A DNA stretch of 64,000 nucleotides from Auanema rhodensis (taxonomy: Eukaryota > Nematoda > Chromadorea > Rhabditida > Rhabditidae). The stretch is from assembly GCA_964057225.1 (NCBI GenBank), contig OZ059898.1:8742001-8806000 (forward strand), read 5' to 3'. Positions 1 through 13,302 of this stretch are shown here, piece after piece (position 1 is the stretch's first letter; each line of letters starts with the position of its first letter). The notes beneath the pieces are model-generated. The model worked only from the letters and a program-made list of their open reading frames with translations. It ran no database searches and had not been told where the DNA came from. Made by a program: the position numbers and the translations under genes.

Positions 1-68
1 AATATAGACACTAATAATAATTTATTAATTATGTATTAAGACAAAAAAAAATATTTTGTATTTTAGAT

Positions 69-307
69 ATGGAGAATCCATATTGGCGTTTCTATATGGA
101 ACAAGAATATATCAAAGAGAAGCCAAAGAAGAAACCAAAAACAAAGCCACAAACATTCAAAGTAAAAAAATTGAAACTTAAAAAAAAAACATTTTAATTC
201 AGACGGCTGTTAAACGTGCAGTTTTAGAACAAAAATTACATGATACTTCAAAAGATCCTTGGGATATATTTTTTTATACAACTTACCTTTATAACGATAA
301 AGATTAA
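69..307 (+). CDS. Small Lys-rich unknown protein (65 aa, or the 3' end of a longer gene)
   Basis: Two open segments, 69-161 and 203-307, join in phase across a 41-nt GT-AG intron (162-202, ending TTTTAATTCAG). The product would be 65 aa, very basic in the middle (a KPKKKPKTKP stretch near residue 20) and aromatic and acidic at the C-terminus (DPWDIFFYTTYLYNDKD, then TAA). I recognise no family. The ATG lies 2 bases after TTTTAG (61-66). That acceptor may be an SL trans-splice site, making this a complete tiny gene, or a cis acceptor, making this the last two exons of a gene that starts left of the window. The basic stretch could act in nucleic-acid binding or nuclear import, but that is inference only. 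Confidence 0.5.
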
Positions 308-1140
308 CTTTAAAAAAAAAGTTTTTCGAAAAATAAAAACATAGAATGGATCAAGCCTTATACATCTAGATTGAATTAGATATTAGAATGCATTTTCTGA
401 ATTTTTCATAGAATTTATAATAATAATAAAGATGAAAGTTGATGCAGATTCATTTATCATGGAAATGATAATCGAAAGCAGTTGAATTGCTATTGCTTAG
501 TGATGAAATAGATCTGATTTTAATATTTTTCTCTCTTGAGGCTAGGAGATTCAAATGTGACCAGAGAACATTAAGGAAATTATTTCTTTTTGAATCCGGA
601 AACCATTGACGTATGCATAGATCATATTTTCTCTCAGTCCAGCTTTAATGCGTTATAAATTGGAAAATTGATTATGACTTTTATTATTTTTCATAAATTC
701 AATGAAAAAATTCTAAAAGTTGAAAAATCATATATCTATGTATATAACAATATATGTGATGTATGTTATATCGTTATATTCTATTTTCTTTGTTTTTGTC
801 ATTAATATTAGAATATTTATATATAAAGGCTTCATATAAAGAATCTTCTTTTACTCTAAATTGCAAGGACTTCTGTCGAAGTGGAGAAAAAAAAAAGAAA
901 TTTATTCCATTTGAAATTATAATAATAATATAAATACATGATAATATAAAGCTGAACATAGAATACAAAAAAATTTCAATTGAATTAGAATGCTGAGTCT
1001 AATTCAAAATAATTATACAAAGTTCACATACGCTTTTGACTTAAAAAAAGTGCTTTACAAACAAAAATAATTTTGTTTTCTTAAGCATTAATTTCATTTT
1101 AAAAGTCTCCTTTTCTAGAACTTTATTACTATAAGAATAT
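308..1140. other. Gene-free interval
   Basis: AT-rich sequence between the plus-strand small gene and the 3' end of the minus-strand acidic-protein gene. Only short open frames of random composition are present. I see no repeat, RNA gene or promoter-like island. Confidence 0.5.
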
Positions 1141-1972
1141 TCAATGGAAAACATTGTTCTGAATTTTTCCAACGCTTTTTGTTGCGCCATATTCTAAAAT
1201 TATTGGAGGATTCAATGAAACTTTTGAAGAATGTACCTGATTTATAGTCCAACTCCTTTTTTAGTGAATCATTCTCAATGTGCCCATTGTTAAATTTTGC
1301 AATCAAATCGTTGATTTTCTCTGAAATGTTAGAATTATTATTTGCGTTTTAAACAAGAATGAATATACTTCTTGGAAGTATTTCTTCAGAAGTAACTTTT
1401 GGTTTAGCATCCAAGATTACCGCACTAGCTGGGGGAGGCCACACGTTTGTGTCCAACTTCTGAATCGAGTCCGTAATATTGTCCGAAACCAAATTAAATA
1501 CCTTAGGGTTAAGAACTTCAATTGGAGCACAGTTTTCTGTATCACCAGAAGGTGACATAGGGGGACTGGCAATGCGAACTTCACTCAACTTTTCTACAAC
1601 GACTTCTTGCTCTTTCTTTTCCATTTCCGGTTCCTCGTAAATTTTATGGCTTTCGAGTGTAGATTGCTCGTTTTCCTCAATCATTTCAGGTTCATGAGCT
1701 TCTTGATGTTCCACAAATTCGGGGACTTCATTAATTTCCAGTGTTTCAATAATCTGAGGAACTACTTCTTTTTCCTGGAGATCCAGGCTTGGTTCAGTTG
1801 GAATTTCCTCATCTTTCACTGTTTGAAAGTGATCAACATCGCTTTCTTGGAGAACTTCAGGGATCGAAGTTTCTGAATTCAGTTTAAAAGAAGCTGTTGA
1901 TTTGTTTTCAATACCTTCTTCCTCGACAATTGGAGCTGGAGTAGATTCTTCGATGATTTGCTCTTCCGACAT
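1141..1972 (-). CDS. Acidic, low-complexity unknown protein (246 aa)
   Basis: Three minus-strand exons, 1972-1369, 1320-1237 and 1193-1141, join in phase through introns of 48 and 43 nt. The start is well placed: TTTTCAG lies 2 bases upstream of the ATG (MSEEQIIEE...), a typical SL trans-splice acceptor. Residues 1-130 are dominated by Glu, with Pro, Val and Ile (repeated E-x-P and EEE/EEN patches), suggesting a disordered acidic region. A proline-containing segment (SPPMSPSGD, about residue 140) offers SP phosphorylation-type sites. The C-terminal 45 residues are mixed basic and acidic (LIAKFNNGHIENDSLKKEL) and could form a short helix or coiled coil. There is no signal peptide or membrane segment. 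I do not recognise the family; composition resembles cytoskeletal or nuclear scaffold proteins, which is only a guess. Confidence 0.75.
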
Positions 1973-2085
1973 AGCTGAAAATTATTCATTCAGAAATAAA
2001 AATGAAAATATTTGAAAAAAAAAAAGCAGATAACTCAATGAAACTAAGAAAGAAGATGAAAAAAAAGCATGAAACATAAGATCAT

Positions 2086-2301
2086 TTAGTACAAAGCTGG
2101 ATTTTGGAATCCGGGAAACCCACACATAGATCCTGTTCCAAATGAACGTAAATATGGCCGATCAATCAGTTTAGGAACCGATGAACGGTCAAACTTAACA
2201 GCCACATGAACATAGCCACTATCACGTCGCACTCGAAAATAGGATTGAGTTATAACCAGGGAAATGACCGAAGTTTTAATATTTTTGCTGCTTTTGCTCA
2301 T
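2086..2301 (-). CDS. Hypothetical protein, probably the terminal exon of a small gene
   Basis: A 71-codon open frame (MSKSSKNIK... ending NPALY, TAA) has the mixed composition of a real protein in its second half (YFRVRRDSGYVHVAVKF, then a Pro/Gly/Phe-rich tail). The frame stays open upstream of this ATG to about 2360. A second open stretch at 2551-2366 (containing PSERQLQIMSNQ and SSEECPSSQYRLGLS) can be joined in phase through a GT...TTCTTGAG intron of about 85 nt. That acceptor is weak, and neither part matches a family I know. The start is therefore undecided. It lies upstream of, and on the same strand as, the acidic-protein gene, about 110 bp away, so the two could be co-transcribed. 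Confidence 0.35.
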   Translation of the reverse strand: MSKSSKNIKTSVISLVITQSYFRVRRDSGYVHVAVKFDRSSVPKLIDRPYLRSFGTGSMCGFPGFQNPALY

Positions 2302-2551
2302 TGAAGTATACTCAAGAACATATGTATATTGAATTTCAAATGAATTAAAGGTATCGATACATTTTCAAATGTTTCGTAATGTTTATTGATATTACAGAAA
2401 GTCCCAACCTGTACTGACTACTTGGACATTCTTCTGATGATCTTGTCTCCTGGTTAGACATTATCTGAAGCTGACGCTCAGATGGCCTGAGGACACCAGA
2501 TGACATAGTTATAAACGAGTCAGGCATGATAGAAGGACAGAATAGAACCAA

Positions 2552-5500
2552 AATATCTTATGTGAGGACGTTGTGGAGGACGTAAGAATTGGGTATAGGC
2601 AATGAGAATCGAAATATAAGCGATGATAATAGTATTGAACGATTCTGCTTAGAATCAGCGAATCTGACAAAAAGAGAAAACAAAAGCGGTGAAGAAAGCT
2701 GAATCATAACGACAGCGATGAGAAGAGCTACTGTTTAATCGCGAAAATATGACGATGAATAGAAAACTACAAGGAAGAGAAAGAAAAATTCGGAATATAT
2801 TTGAAAGGCATGTGACTTAAACCAATACCATACGTTTCAAACAGAAATGCTCTTTTCCTTATTTCCCACAAGTTGACGGAATGTGTTGATATTTAGTGAA
2901 TTTGAGGAATAAATTAATAAAAACATAGCAATATCTAATGATGAATCATGACATTTCTACTATATTTCGAAGAAACATTATATAGAAGAAGGCGACAAAT
3001 CATCGAACTTTGAGTAAATGCAATTTGGGCATTATATCGAGCTAGAAAATCAGTGGATGGCCGAAGAGAAGCTGTCGGGTGATTCAGAAAGAGGCCTGCT
3101 GGCCATGAATCTATTGGTTCGAGATGGCAAGACGAAGACAGATGTGTAAGGATGATTGGAGTATAGAGAGAGAACTGACTGCTTTTACCATGTCTTGAGA
3201 TGACGTTGTCACAATGACGAGACAGGCTTATTAAGGCTGGTGTTCATTTTGCCATTTATGCCTATTATGATCCCGACGGACAAATACTAATCAATGTTTT
3301 TGAAGGAAGGAAAAACCGTGATTTCATACAATATGATTTAGTTATAAATGATAGATGACAAACCGTATAGATCACTTTTGAATTATGCTGACCTTGTGAG
3401 ACAATATATAAAGGTTATCAGTACTAAGATGAATAATGTTCTCTATACTAGATTTGAGATTGTTTGGGACCTGGATCATGAAAGGCTTGTGCTTGCCCAT
3501 TCGGCTCATATAAGGACTCCTTTTCGTTCAATTTCTAAGAGATACAGCCTTATATGCCATATAATCTATTTGAGTGTTCGTTTATTGAATAAGAGAGCCA
3601 GACATACAACCTCAATTATTACTAGAAACGATTGTAGTGGATTGGATTTCAAAATAATTGGCCAAACCGCCAACACCACTGCTGCGATCAGCACCATCAA
3701 TCATCATACCATGCATTAGGCAGTTGTAAGCGTTCAGAGCCAAAAGTGGATGAGGGAAAACAGAGAGCGAAAATTGGAGCAAGAACACTTCAAAGAGATC
3801 TAAATGTGATTGAAATACAGAGAGTAATACAGAGAGAAGAAAAGAAAAATTGACAGAGAATATCTTCCATATAAGATTGTGATATGAGTGTTTAAAGTGT
3901 GATGTGGATCAAATTTCTTGTCAAGATCATTAAATGTGCCAAAAAGAAATGCTCAATAATTGGAAAATCCATCTGGCATCGTTATTGCAAAACCATGCCC
4001 CCAATAACATGAAGCATTAGAATATTAACCCTAGAAGATGATAGAAAAGCTGAACACTATGTTATAAGCACAGTAGCAGATAATCTAAATAGGAAATCAA
4101 CTGCACATAAAACCCATAATACCATTTGGAATAGTTAAAAGCTAAGTCGTGGTTTATGGTTCACAAGAGTTGGGCTTAAATGAGTCATCTCCCTCTAGCC
4201 ACCCACATTCATCTCATATTTTCTCTCTCTCTCTGTCTCTGTCTATCTATCTCTCTTATTTTCCCTCTTTGCATCTATCTATTCATTCATGTTTCTTCTA
4301 TATCGACTCTTCAGTTTGAGGCCATTTAGCTCATTTGCATATTCTGCTGAACAAAATGCACATATTTGGATTGGAAATGAATAGAATTACTCCACCGTCT
4401 GACACACTATTAGTGCGCAACATGTTAAAACGAGACAAACATATTCATATATATACATCTATAAACGGAAGTACTTGGATTGAAAAGGAAAAAATCTTCA
4501 AAATAGTATATAAGAAACTTAAAACTTTTTTTTTTGATAAGTAGAAAATTCTCATCATTAAAAATGACAACAAGTAGTCAGCCTGTTGCTAAAACTTACC
4601 AGAAATAATAGTTTCCACATTTAGAAAATAATAAAAAGAAGACATTTAAAAAAAAAAAGGTATAATAAAAAGGAATATATGGTAATATTTAGAATTATGG
4701 TTGCCTGATACAACAGATTACTCAGATGTTTTAGATTCTCGAATGCATTGCCGAATACAACAAAAAGGTTTTATGATATTTTAATCATCAAAATAACTGC
4801 AATAGAAAAATTATATACAGTTTGTATGGAATATTAAAATATTTGATAAGTATACTAGTCGAGGAAAGGAACGAGGACCGATATGGTCATCAGGGTCATC
4901 CCCCAATCGCTCTTGCCCTTTCGGCATCTTTATCCGTTCTCTCATGCAATTCACTAATTTTCCTTTTCATTCCTAGTTACTCTGGCTCCCTCACAATCTA
5001 TGTATTGGTCATTTGGTCATCTCTCTTTCTCATTCATCTATCATCTCTCTCTCTCTTGTCTACTTCAGTTCTCTTGTTGTATTTCTGTTCCCAGTTGTAT
5101 CGAAGAGAGCAGAGCGTAATTGGCACCAAACTGGCTGACCATATAACCATCTCACTACCCGAATTCCGGCCAAAACGAACATTGACTGTTCTTGTTCGGT
5201 AAAAGTGTATGATTTAATATGTACATGTCTTGGACACGAGAAGCCAATTAAGTCTTCGTTTTGAGACAGTCATCTGACGATAGATCGTTTGTCATTCAGA
5301 TTCTATCTAGTTCTATTGATGATGAAAGTATGTTATATTCATATGAATAATATACATATGATTTACATTTACATCATCAAAGTTGTTTGTCAAAAAACAA
5401 CGAATAGAGAATAATGGAATGGATTTTGGATACATTATATCGATTTATATATTGATTTTTATAAATATATATAATATATATACATATATATAGATTATTT

Positions 5501-8500
5501 AATATTTAATCATAATTTAAAAATCGATATTTCTTAATTATATAGAATTATAATTATAAACAGATTGTATTAGATCTAATTATGAGGAAAAGAAGGGTTA
5601 AACTGATTCATATCAAAATGAATTTCGGTTTTCATCTTTGCATAAAAATTTTTTTTTAGATTATAATAATACAAGAGTGAAAAGAAAAAAAGTAAACATG
5701 TTGAATAAGCTATAAAAATACACAGAAGCGAGAAAACGAACTAGATTACTCAAGAATAGACAACCCACATTTTTTGTCAGAATCCTTTGCCTGGAAGTAT
5801 ATGTTGTTTTCCAAAGCATCAGATACCAAATCCATATTTTCTAGCAACAGACAAACTAAATTTCAATATTAAACTATTTTTAGATTAAAAAATAATTAGA
5901 TAACAAGGTATTTTGATTAAAAATAACAAAGTATCAAATGTGTTATCATTTCTATCTTTAGAATATAAGAAACGAATGTTTTTCAGAATTCTATGAGTTT
6001 TAAATTAATCGTTAAAAACAAATAACCATTTATATAATAACTTTATGTTATGTTTGGCTATTGATTCAATAAATATATACAAAATTCATTCCTCAATAAT
6101 TTTAATCGTTTTATGGGGGCAGATGTGAATATAAGCAAAAAAAATTTAAGGTGACAGGGGGTTCAGAAAAAGGGAAATGACGATATTCTTACATGAACAG
6201 TCACGAAGGCCAAGTGTTCGTTAACGACTTTTTATGAGAAAATATAAAAATGTTGAGTTCATTTTATAATATTTGAAGATAAAAAAAAGGCAGGTGAAAC
6301 ATTCATCCATGCTTCGTCTGGTAATGGTTTACTAGAGACAGATGCTAACGAATGGGAAAAAAGAAAGAAATTGGCACTGAATATCGAAAAAAATGGCAAA
6401 AATTTCAATTTGAAACCATCGAAGATTAATGACAACAGAGGACAAATACTGAACTTCTGATTAAGCACACTAGTATTAAAGAACGAAGTGAAATTTCCTT
6501 ACGAAATGAGGACAATGACAACTATTTGGAGGACTGATGATCATACGAAATCTCAAAAACAAAGATATTGATGATGAGAAACGAGAGAAGAAAAGAAAGA
6601 GGGAAAGAGAGACTCATTGGAATGTATTTGAAGTAGAATAAGAACGGAAGAAATTCGGATAATCCGTACAGGGTGTGAATAGCATTGGACTGACGGGCAG
6701 GGTCGTCGATGGCCATCTTCACTACCAAAAGGTACATATCTTGAGGGTTTCAAACAAAAAATCATTTTCAAGGTTAAAAGAAAAAAGAGCAATTCATTCA
6801 TCAATATCTGTTTCAGAGTTTCTTTCATGAAATTATGAGAGAGAGAGAGAAAGGATAATTACTACGACATTTTAAGATTTTTGTCTTGAGAAAGAACATC
6901 ATCCAAAAAAAATTAAGAAGAAAAAGAAAGGTTGAAGTGATTTTTTATATACTTAAATGACTTTATTATTTCTAAATTAAAGTATAATTCATAATTATTT
7001 TGATTTATATTTGAAATAAAAGTGTTAAATGAATGAGATAACATTGATTAAACCGTAAATTATTTGAGTCAGCTTTTAAATACGGTTTTTGAATGACCTA
7101 TCATATATAATGAATCATTGTGGGAATTTAACAATTTTCTGAAAATAATGTTTACAAGTTCATATAAAATCCAAAACATGACTTTGTAATATAGATAAAA
7201 AAAAGGTGTTATGATTAGATGAAATTTGATAATAAAATAAAACGAAATGTTCTATCATCTTGTTAATTTTAATATTTTGTTTTAAAGATTTTATCACAAA
7301 TATTACATATTAATCTTTTTTTTTGATTGCAAAAAAAACCAATCTCAGCATGAAGCGAGATTCACATTGAGAAGTGAAGAATAAAATAATAGTCGTCTTT
7401 CCTTTTATGGGGGCTGTGACTGAGTCAAACAACGATTTGACTCTTACGATCTGGAACTTTCGCGGTTAAAAAAGGGCAAAAGACGAAGAAGCAATCTATA
7501 ACTGTCTAAAATAAGCTTAAAACTGTTTGAAAAAGAAGTGAAACAGGCTAATATTGAATTGAATCCTATGTTCATACATGTTCAAAAGCTCATTGACAAA
7601 CATATACATATGCATTATGTCGTCGAAAGTTGCTGGAAAATAAAGATTGTGGTTATTCAGTTGGTTGTTTTCATCTCCGTTTGCATTTTTGTTCTTGTCG
7701 GTGTGAGAAGTTGATGAAAAGAACTACGTTTAGAAGATATCTTATTAAGATAAATCTTTAAATAAGATGAATTAAACGAACATATTTTCTGTTTTTTTTT
7801 CTGTTTTGGAGGTCAATTAGAGAGAGGTAGCTCTACTTTTCTCTACAGTACAAAGGTTTCATAAAAGATGTAACTTTATAAATATTCTTTCATTCCATAA
7901 CAAACAAGATAAATACTATATAAATATTATAAATTATACTTTAATTATATTTATAATATGAATATAGACCGGCTTATGTTTAATTGAATATTCAATTTAT
8001 TTTAGAAAAAATATTAAATAAAAGAAAAAAAATGCATATATTTGATTTTATATTGAAATGAACGAAGAAGCATTATATATTGCTAAGTATACATATGAAT
8101 GTAAATACTTTCTGTATTTGTCTGGTATATAAAAAAAAGTTTTTTAAAACATAAAGTTCATGTCTTATTGAAGGCAATTTTTTACTTACACTCAACCAGA
8201 ATAAATAAAATTATATAAAAAGAACTCTTAATCGTTTCTAGATTATGATTATAATCCTAAAATAGTTTTTTTCTTGCTTCTGAGCCATTCAGAATGTCTG
8301 AATCATTAAGATCTTTCAACCAAAACTACGCAATATTTTTAAAATTCATTCAGAAAATCATTGTATAATTAATCTTTGAGCAATATTTTCAAAAATACAA
8401 AAACTTGTATACAACTTATCAATAAGAAATAAGTTTTACGAATAAAAGAGACAAACATATAAATATAAATCTTAAGTAATATAAATTAAAGCGGTTTGAG

Positions 8501-8835
8501 ATAGAAACTACATTATTAAGAATATTGAATGTTTTATTTTGTTTAATTCCATTTTTTTTGTAAATTTTGATTAAAAACAAGCAAAAATAAGAAAAGGAAA
8601 CTAATCAAAACTGCAATCCTTATCAAAAACAGAGTTATTATTTGGTTTAACACATTAAAAAAAAAACAAAGACATGTGTTCTTTTAACTTTTGTGATAAA
8701 AACAATTGTATTTTTTGATAACATAAGGTTAAAAATAAGGTCTGTTTGGACTTCCAAAGAAATTGATTATCAATCAGATAGAAATAAATAATTCTAGAAA
8801 ACAACCATAACTTGATTTATGATTTTTATTTTTCT
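2552..8835. other. Long gene-free interval with pyrimidine-rich blocks
   Basis: About 6.3 kb without a supportable gene. The longest open frames (3348-3719 and 4822-5202, plus strand) are of a length expected by chance at this base composition, and neither has convincing splice structure or family similarity. There are CT-rich plus-strand blocks at about 4213-4275 and 5013-5075, a GA run at 6838-6851, AT-rich runs near 5460-5510 and several poly-T tracts. It probably includes regulatory sequence for distant genes, but nothing specific can be assigned. Confidence 0.5.
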
Positions 8836-10636
8836 TTAACGATATAACCCATCGACAATGCTGCCGGATGCTGATGTTGTAACTGTTGGTGCCGAAAAGG
8901 CAGAGTACAAATCAAACGATTCCTGTAAGTAAAATTATTAAAATAATATATTGTTTGAGAAAAAAAACAAATAAGCACATAATTGGATTAAGATTGTATG
9001 AAAATTCTTAATTCAAATACAAAACATAACCGTTCAATTTGTTTGTTAAATACTTTAAACGATTGTATCCAATTTGTGTTTCTTATTTTTATAATTTTGC
9101 TTACCTTCTTTCCTTTTCTCATTCGACATCCTAAGTATATTGAGATTGTAATCGAAATCAAGCAAGCTACAGTTAATACACCAATGATAATAAACATGTG
9201 AACTGGAGTTACAGCATTAGCAACTAAGCATTGTTCAACTGATCTAGACGAAACTGAAAATAACTATTTTATTTTATTATTATTATTATATTAAACATAC
9301 GTTCTCTTGATTCTTCTCCATCTAAAATTGTCAATGTTCTTGAAATTGAAACTTCATCGTAAAGATCTTCCTTATTTTGAGCTCCGGCTGTTAAAGGAGC
9401 ACCACGTCGGTGACGGAAACGAAGACGCTCAGCAGTTAAGTTTGAGTTTTGAATACGTTTGAAGCAGTTCTTTAATTGAAAGATGTTAACATCTAATTTC
9501 AAACAGCAAGTATGTTACCTGACTGCATTCTTTAGCATCTAAACATACTTGCACAGTACAATGAGCAAATACAGTACTTTGGTTTCCAAAACGGAATGTT
9601 TTGAATTTTGAGAAATATACTTCTTGATTGACATTTGCAAGTGGATCGATGATTTCTGACATTTCATCAACGGGACAGCTAAAAATAGAAAATTTAAAAA
9701 AATATATTTATATGAAACTAATTATACCTGCTCTGAACGAATGTTAAATGCTTAGCTTCAGGAGAGAGTACATCTTCACGGTCACTGAACATACATTCTT
9801 TGGGAGCTATTCCATGATAGGCTTCTAAAGATTTTGCAGCTTTATAATTATATAAGCTTTTTCCGACTTACGATCTGGTGAAAGAGCTATGTAAAACTCT
9901 ACTGTATCTCCGAATTTAGCAGCTCTAAGAGGTCTACCATCTGTACTTCTGAAGACCATTTCAACACGTGGTTTAGGCTTTCCTCCTGTAGAAGCAACAA
10001 CTTCATGGCCGCTATAAATTTTTTCAATTGAAATACATATTACTACTTAGATGACTTACTTAGATACATCATTGAAACGAATTGTTTGAACACTTCGAGT
10101 ATAAAGGCAGAAAACATGGTTAATACGAATTGTTTTACGAAGAGAAGTATCAACATTATCTTCAAGGGCTATGGTTGTTTCAGCACTACGATAATTAGGT
10201 TCCTGAAAAAAATACCAAATGTTGCAAATTCATTACTTTTTTTTAATCTTACCAAATCTGCCAGTAGTACGTCACAAGCCTTTCCATATGGGATTGTTAA
10301 ATTGAAATTTAATTGGCCTTGCTCGTTTCTTAACGAAGTCCCACATGGAACACGAGTTTTATGATCATAAACATAAACCTTGAAACAATTTATTAGATAT
10401 AAGTCTGTTTATAACGGAAACTCACCACAGGTTGAGCTTTTGGGTCAGCAACCCATCTAGCTACATCGGGATCTGAACGATTCAGCATAACAGTTAAGCT
10501 ATCAGCCGAGCATGATACTTCTTCAACTATAAAAAGAAATATTTGTTTAATTGATATCGTATTTCAACAGCTTACCAAATCCGTCACCAATTACCGCACG
10601 TAAAAGGCCAATGAAAAATATGAAGCTGGACAACAT
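8836..10636 (-). CDS. Cuticlin-like ZP-domain transmembrane protein (415 aa)
   Basis: Ten exons join in phase on the minus strand: 10636-10576, 10526-10426, 10378-10253, 10202-10060, 10011-9872, 9839-9728, 9678-9519, 9469-9301, 9253-9105 and 8922-8836. The N-terminus (MLSSFIFFIGLLRAVIG) is a signal peptide. Residues about 24-290 form a ZP domain in the nematode cuticlin pattern, with regularly spaced Cys and the conserved VYDHKTRVPCG and VQVCLDAKECS-type segments. A basic furin-type site RFRHRR follows at 298-303, then a membrane helix at about 357-380 and a 35-residue cytoplasmic tail. This order (signal, ZP, furin site, anchor, tail) is that of CUT/CUTL proteins, which are cleaved, secreted and polymerised in the cuticle. 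TTTCAG upstream of the first exon suggests trans-splicing. Intron 5 is only 32 nt. I cannot assign a specific orthologue. Confidence 0.93.
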
Positions 10637-11152
10637 TGAAAAGCTTATAATAGTTAAAATAAGTTTTCTGAAAGAAAAAACGATTTGAGAGAGTTAATAT
10701 CTCGAATTTTGTTTTATAAAAGAAATAAAGGTGGAAATAAATAATGAATATATCATAAACAGGGAAATGAGAAGCGGTATTAGCGGTAAGACTAGCATCA
10801 GAAGAGATATTAAGGACAGGTGGGGCGATGTTTAGGGTCGTCTTTATTACAGACAACATGAATATTCTAGTTGCTCAAAAGGTTTCACCGACGTATTTAT
10901 GAATATATATATATATATATCTGAAAGTGAATATATTATAGTATCATAATGAGAAATGAATAATGGGAGGTCTATATTTCAGGGAAAACATGAATATATT
11001 AGTTATGATGACCCAAAAATAATTAATAGAAGTAAAATAGTATGATTGTCTGTCATTTAGAAATGAAGATACTAATATAGCTTGAAAGTGGAGGATGTTT
11101 AATATCTTGAATATATAAAAAGATCAAAACATTGACCAAACTCCGGAAGAGT

Positions 11153-13302
11153 CAGGTGCTGCTGTTACGAGCAACAGCCATGACGACTGTGCACCGGAGG
11201 TGACCGGTAGCCAGATAGGTTTGGTACATAGGGCTGAATTCAAGAATGACCGGAAATGGTTAAAGGACGCAGCTGTTGGCTGTATGTCTGTCATTCTCTT
11301 TCTCTCTTACAGCTTCTTTCTCATTTTCTCTATTTCTCTCTCTTAGTTTTATCTACTATCTAGCCAGCTGTTGAGATAAAGGTAAAGACAATAACAGGTG
11401 GACCTGAAAAGACCATTTAGGCAAAGCTGGTTGTCCAGAATAAGAAAGACAATGAACATTCAATAACATTAGCTTCTTAAACAGATATCCAATCATATTG
11501 AGAGGTAATGACTGTAATTTTCTGGTCTTCAAATCATGTTAAAGCTTATTACTACATCAATAAAATGCATAAGGTCAATAGAGCAATATTGACTGTAATG
11601 GAATAATTTCAGTGAAGAAAACTAAAGCAAAGCTTCTACATCAGAGATTACTGTTAACACATAAAGCAGTTGTATGGCTTCTCTTCTTGATATCTGTATA
11701 AACAGGTGTTTCAAAAAGAAACACCTTAACAGAGGAGCACAGCTTCTTTCACAGAAAGTTATCAGTATGAAATCGAATGATTAAGTCAAAACTCTATAGG
11801 AATCATAGAAATACAATAGCCTTTTGCAAGCAGTAATTCCTAGCTACCTGAACTCGGTAAGGACAAGATAGGAAATAGCTGGTTATGATCGAGGCGTGGT
11901 CTCTATAGCTCAAGTCCCCAGGGCGGGGCAGGTGCAGATTACTGTAGATTTTACAGGAGAATTATCTATTTTGTTATTAACATAAAAATAAAGTATCTAT
12001 ATATTAAACCTGACTATATGAGTACAATATCGTTCAAAGTATCAGGAATAGGATTAATATTATACATTGAGTTGATTGAAGGTCAAGAATAGTTTCCATT
12101 CTCTTAATATTCAAGTGAGCTAATGCGGGAAAAGATAGTGGTCACGTACACCTACGTATCTATATGAAATTTTTTCATTGATTCATTATAATATTATTGA
12201 GAAATAATAAAATAGAAATACAATATTACTTATAATCTTATTGCTTACATTGCTTGTTTTTCATTTATATTATGTATGTATATATAACTGTGTTCGTGTA
12301 CGATATACATATGTATTTATCAATAGTTTCTAGAGCTCCAAATTTTAGAGCAGAACCAAATTTGTTGTTCTAACCTTTTACCAATAGATCGGATACCAAA
12401 ATATTCTTTTGAGCCTTATATGCTTGTACCAATTTTTTTAGAAACCGCCTTTAGACTTGATTTGTATACCTCCGATATGTATCCATTTTCAATGAGAAAA
12501 ATATTTGGAAATTAAATTAAAAATTCTTTAAATAGTTTAAATAATATTTTATAAATGTTGTATACATAGTCTCAAATTATCAAAACAATTCCTTGATACA
12601 CGATAATTCAGATAAAGTAATATCTTCAGGACTTCTTGGTAGCGCTCACATAAGTCATTGGAGAAAGAAGAATAATGAACGTAATTGAAGTTGCTTATTT
12701 TCCAGAGTCCTAGCTTAATCTAGGTAGCTTATATCCTTGATTGCCCTTTTATGATCCTTTCCATCGGTGTCAGTTCTTTGATCTTCTGATTACATGAAAC
12801 TGCTGCTTTTGATTATAAACAGGTGGCAGCAATTAATGGATTTCACCCCACCTTGGATCTCAATATCTCAATACATGTAATATATGTGATTTAATTGCAA
12901 ATTATGTATTTTTATACATTTTTCTAAATAGTGATTACTTTTTTCTTGTCCTTCAGATTTACAGAGCTCAAATCGTAGCTTAACGCTATAATTAGTCGTA
13001 TCAAGCTTGTGAATAAGGTTGTAATAATTATCCTATAGTTCATTACCAAAAGGATGATTGATCAAAGGTAAATTTTTTACACAATATTTTATAAAATAAT
13101 TCAGTAAAACTTATTTTTCAATTTAAGCCACTATTAATTTCAATAAATTCAAATATATTTTAAATGTCAAATAAATTAACTAATTGTATGATATTACTAT
13201 AAATATTGAACCATTCAATAAGCACACACATGTCCATATAGAGGAACAGCTATTACAGGTATCTGCAGGCTCGTTCAGGAACCGGCTCCATCGAGACAGG
13301 TG
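11153..13302 (+). promoter_or_regulatory. Array of six CAGGTG E-boxes upstream of the cuticlin-like gene
   Basis: CAGGTG occurs on the plus strand at 11153, 11395, 11703, 11929, 12820 and 13297. All are in the same orientation, within 2.15 kb and 0.5-2.7 kb upstream of the minus-strand cuticlin-like gene. Two share the longer form CAGGTGCAG (11929, 13297), and the one at 11395 is part of CAGGTGGACCTG, an inverted pair. At this base composition about 0.3 copies would be expected on both strands of such a stretch. CAGGTG is the known core for Snail/Scratch-type zinc fingers and E-protein (HLH-2-like) dimers. Assignment to the cuticlin gene rather than to BiP is inferred from distance. Confidence 0.4.

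Noticed and set aside
3348-3719. 123-codon open frame, plus strand
   Set aside because: About one frame of this length is expected by chance in this window, and no domain or intron pattern supports it.
4822-5202. 126-codon open frame, plus strand
   Set aside because: Overlaps a CT-rich block, lacks family similarity and is of chance length.
10669-10859. Upstream ATG exon for the cuticlin-like gene
   Set aside because: Joining it to the signal-peptide exon gives the wrong phase and a stop; the acceptor before the signal-peptide exon is better read as a trans-splice site.
11820-11950. GC-richer patch considered as a structured RNA or tRNA
   Set aside because: No cloverleaf with proper A and B boxes could be drawn, and no known RNA family is recognised.
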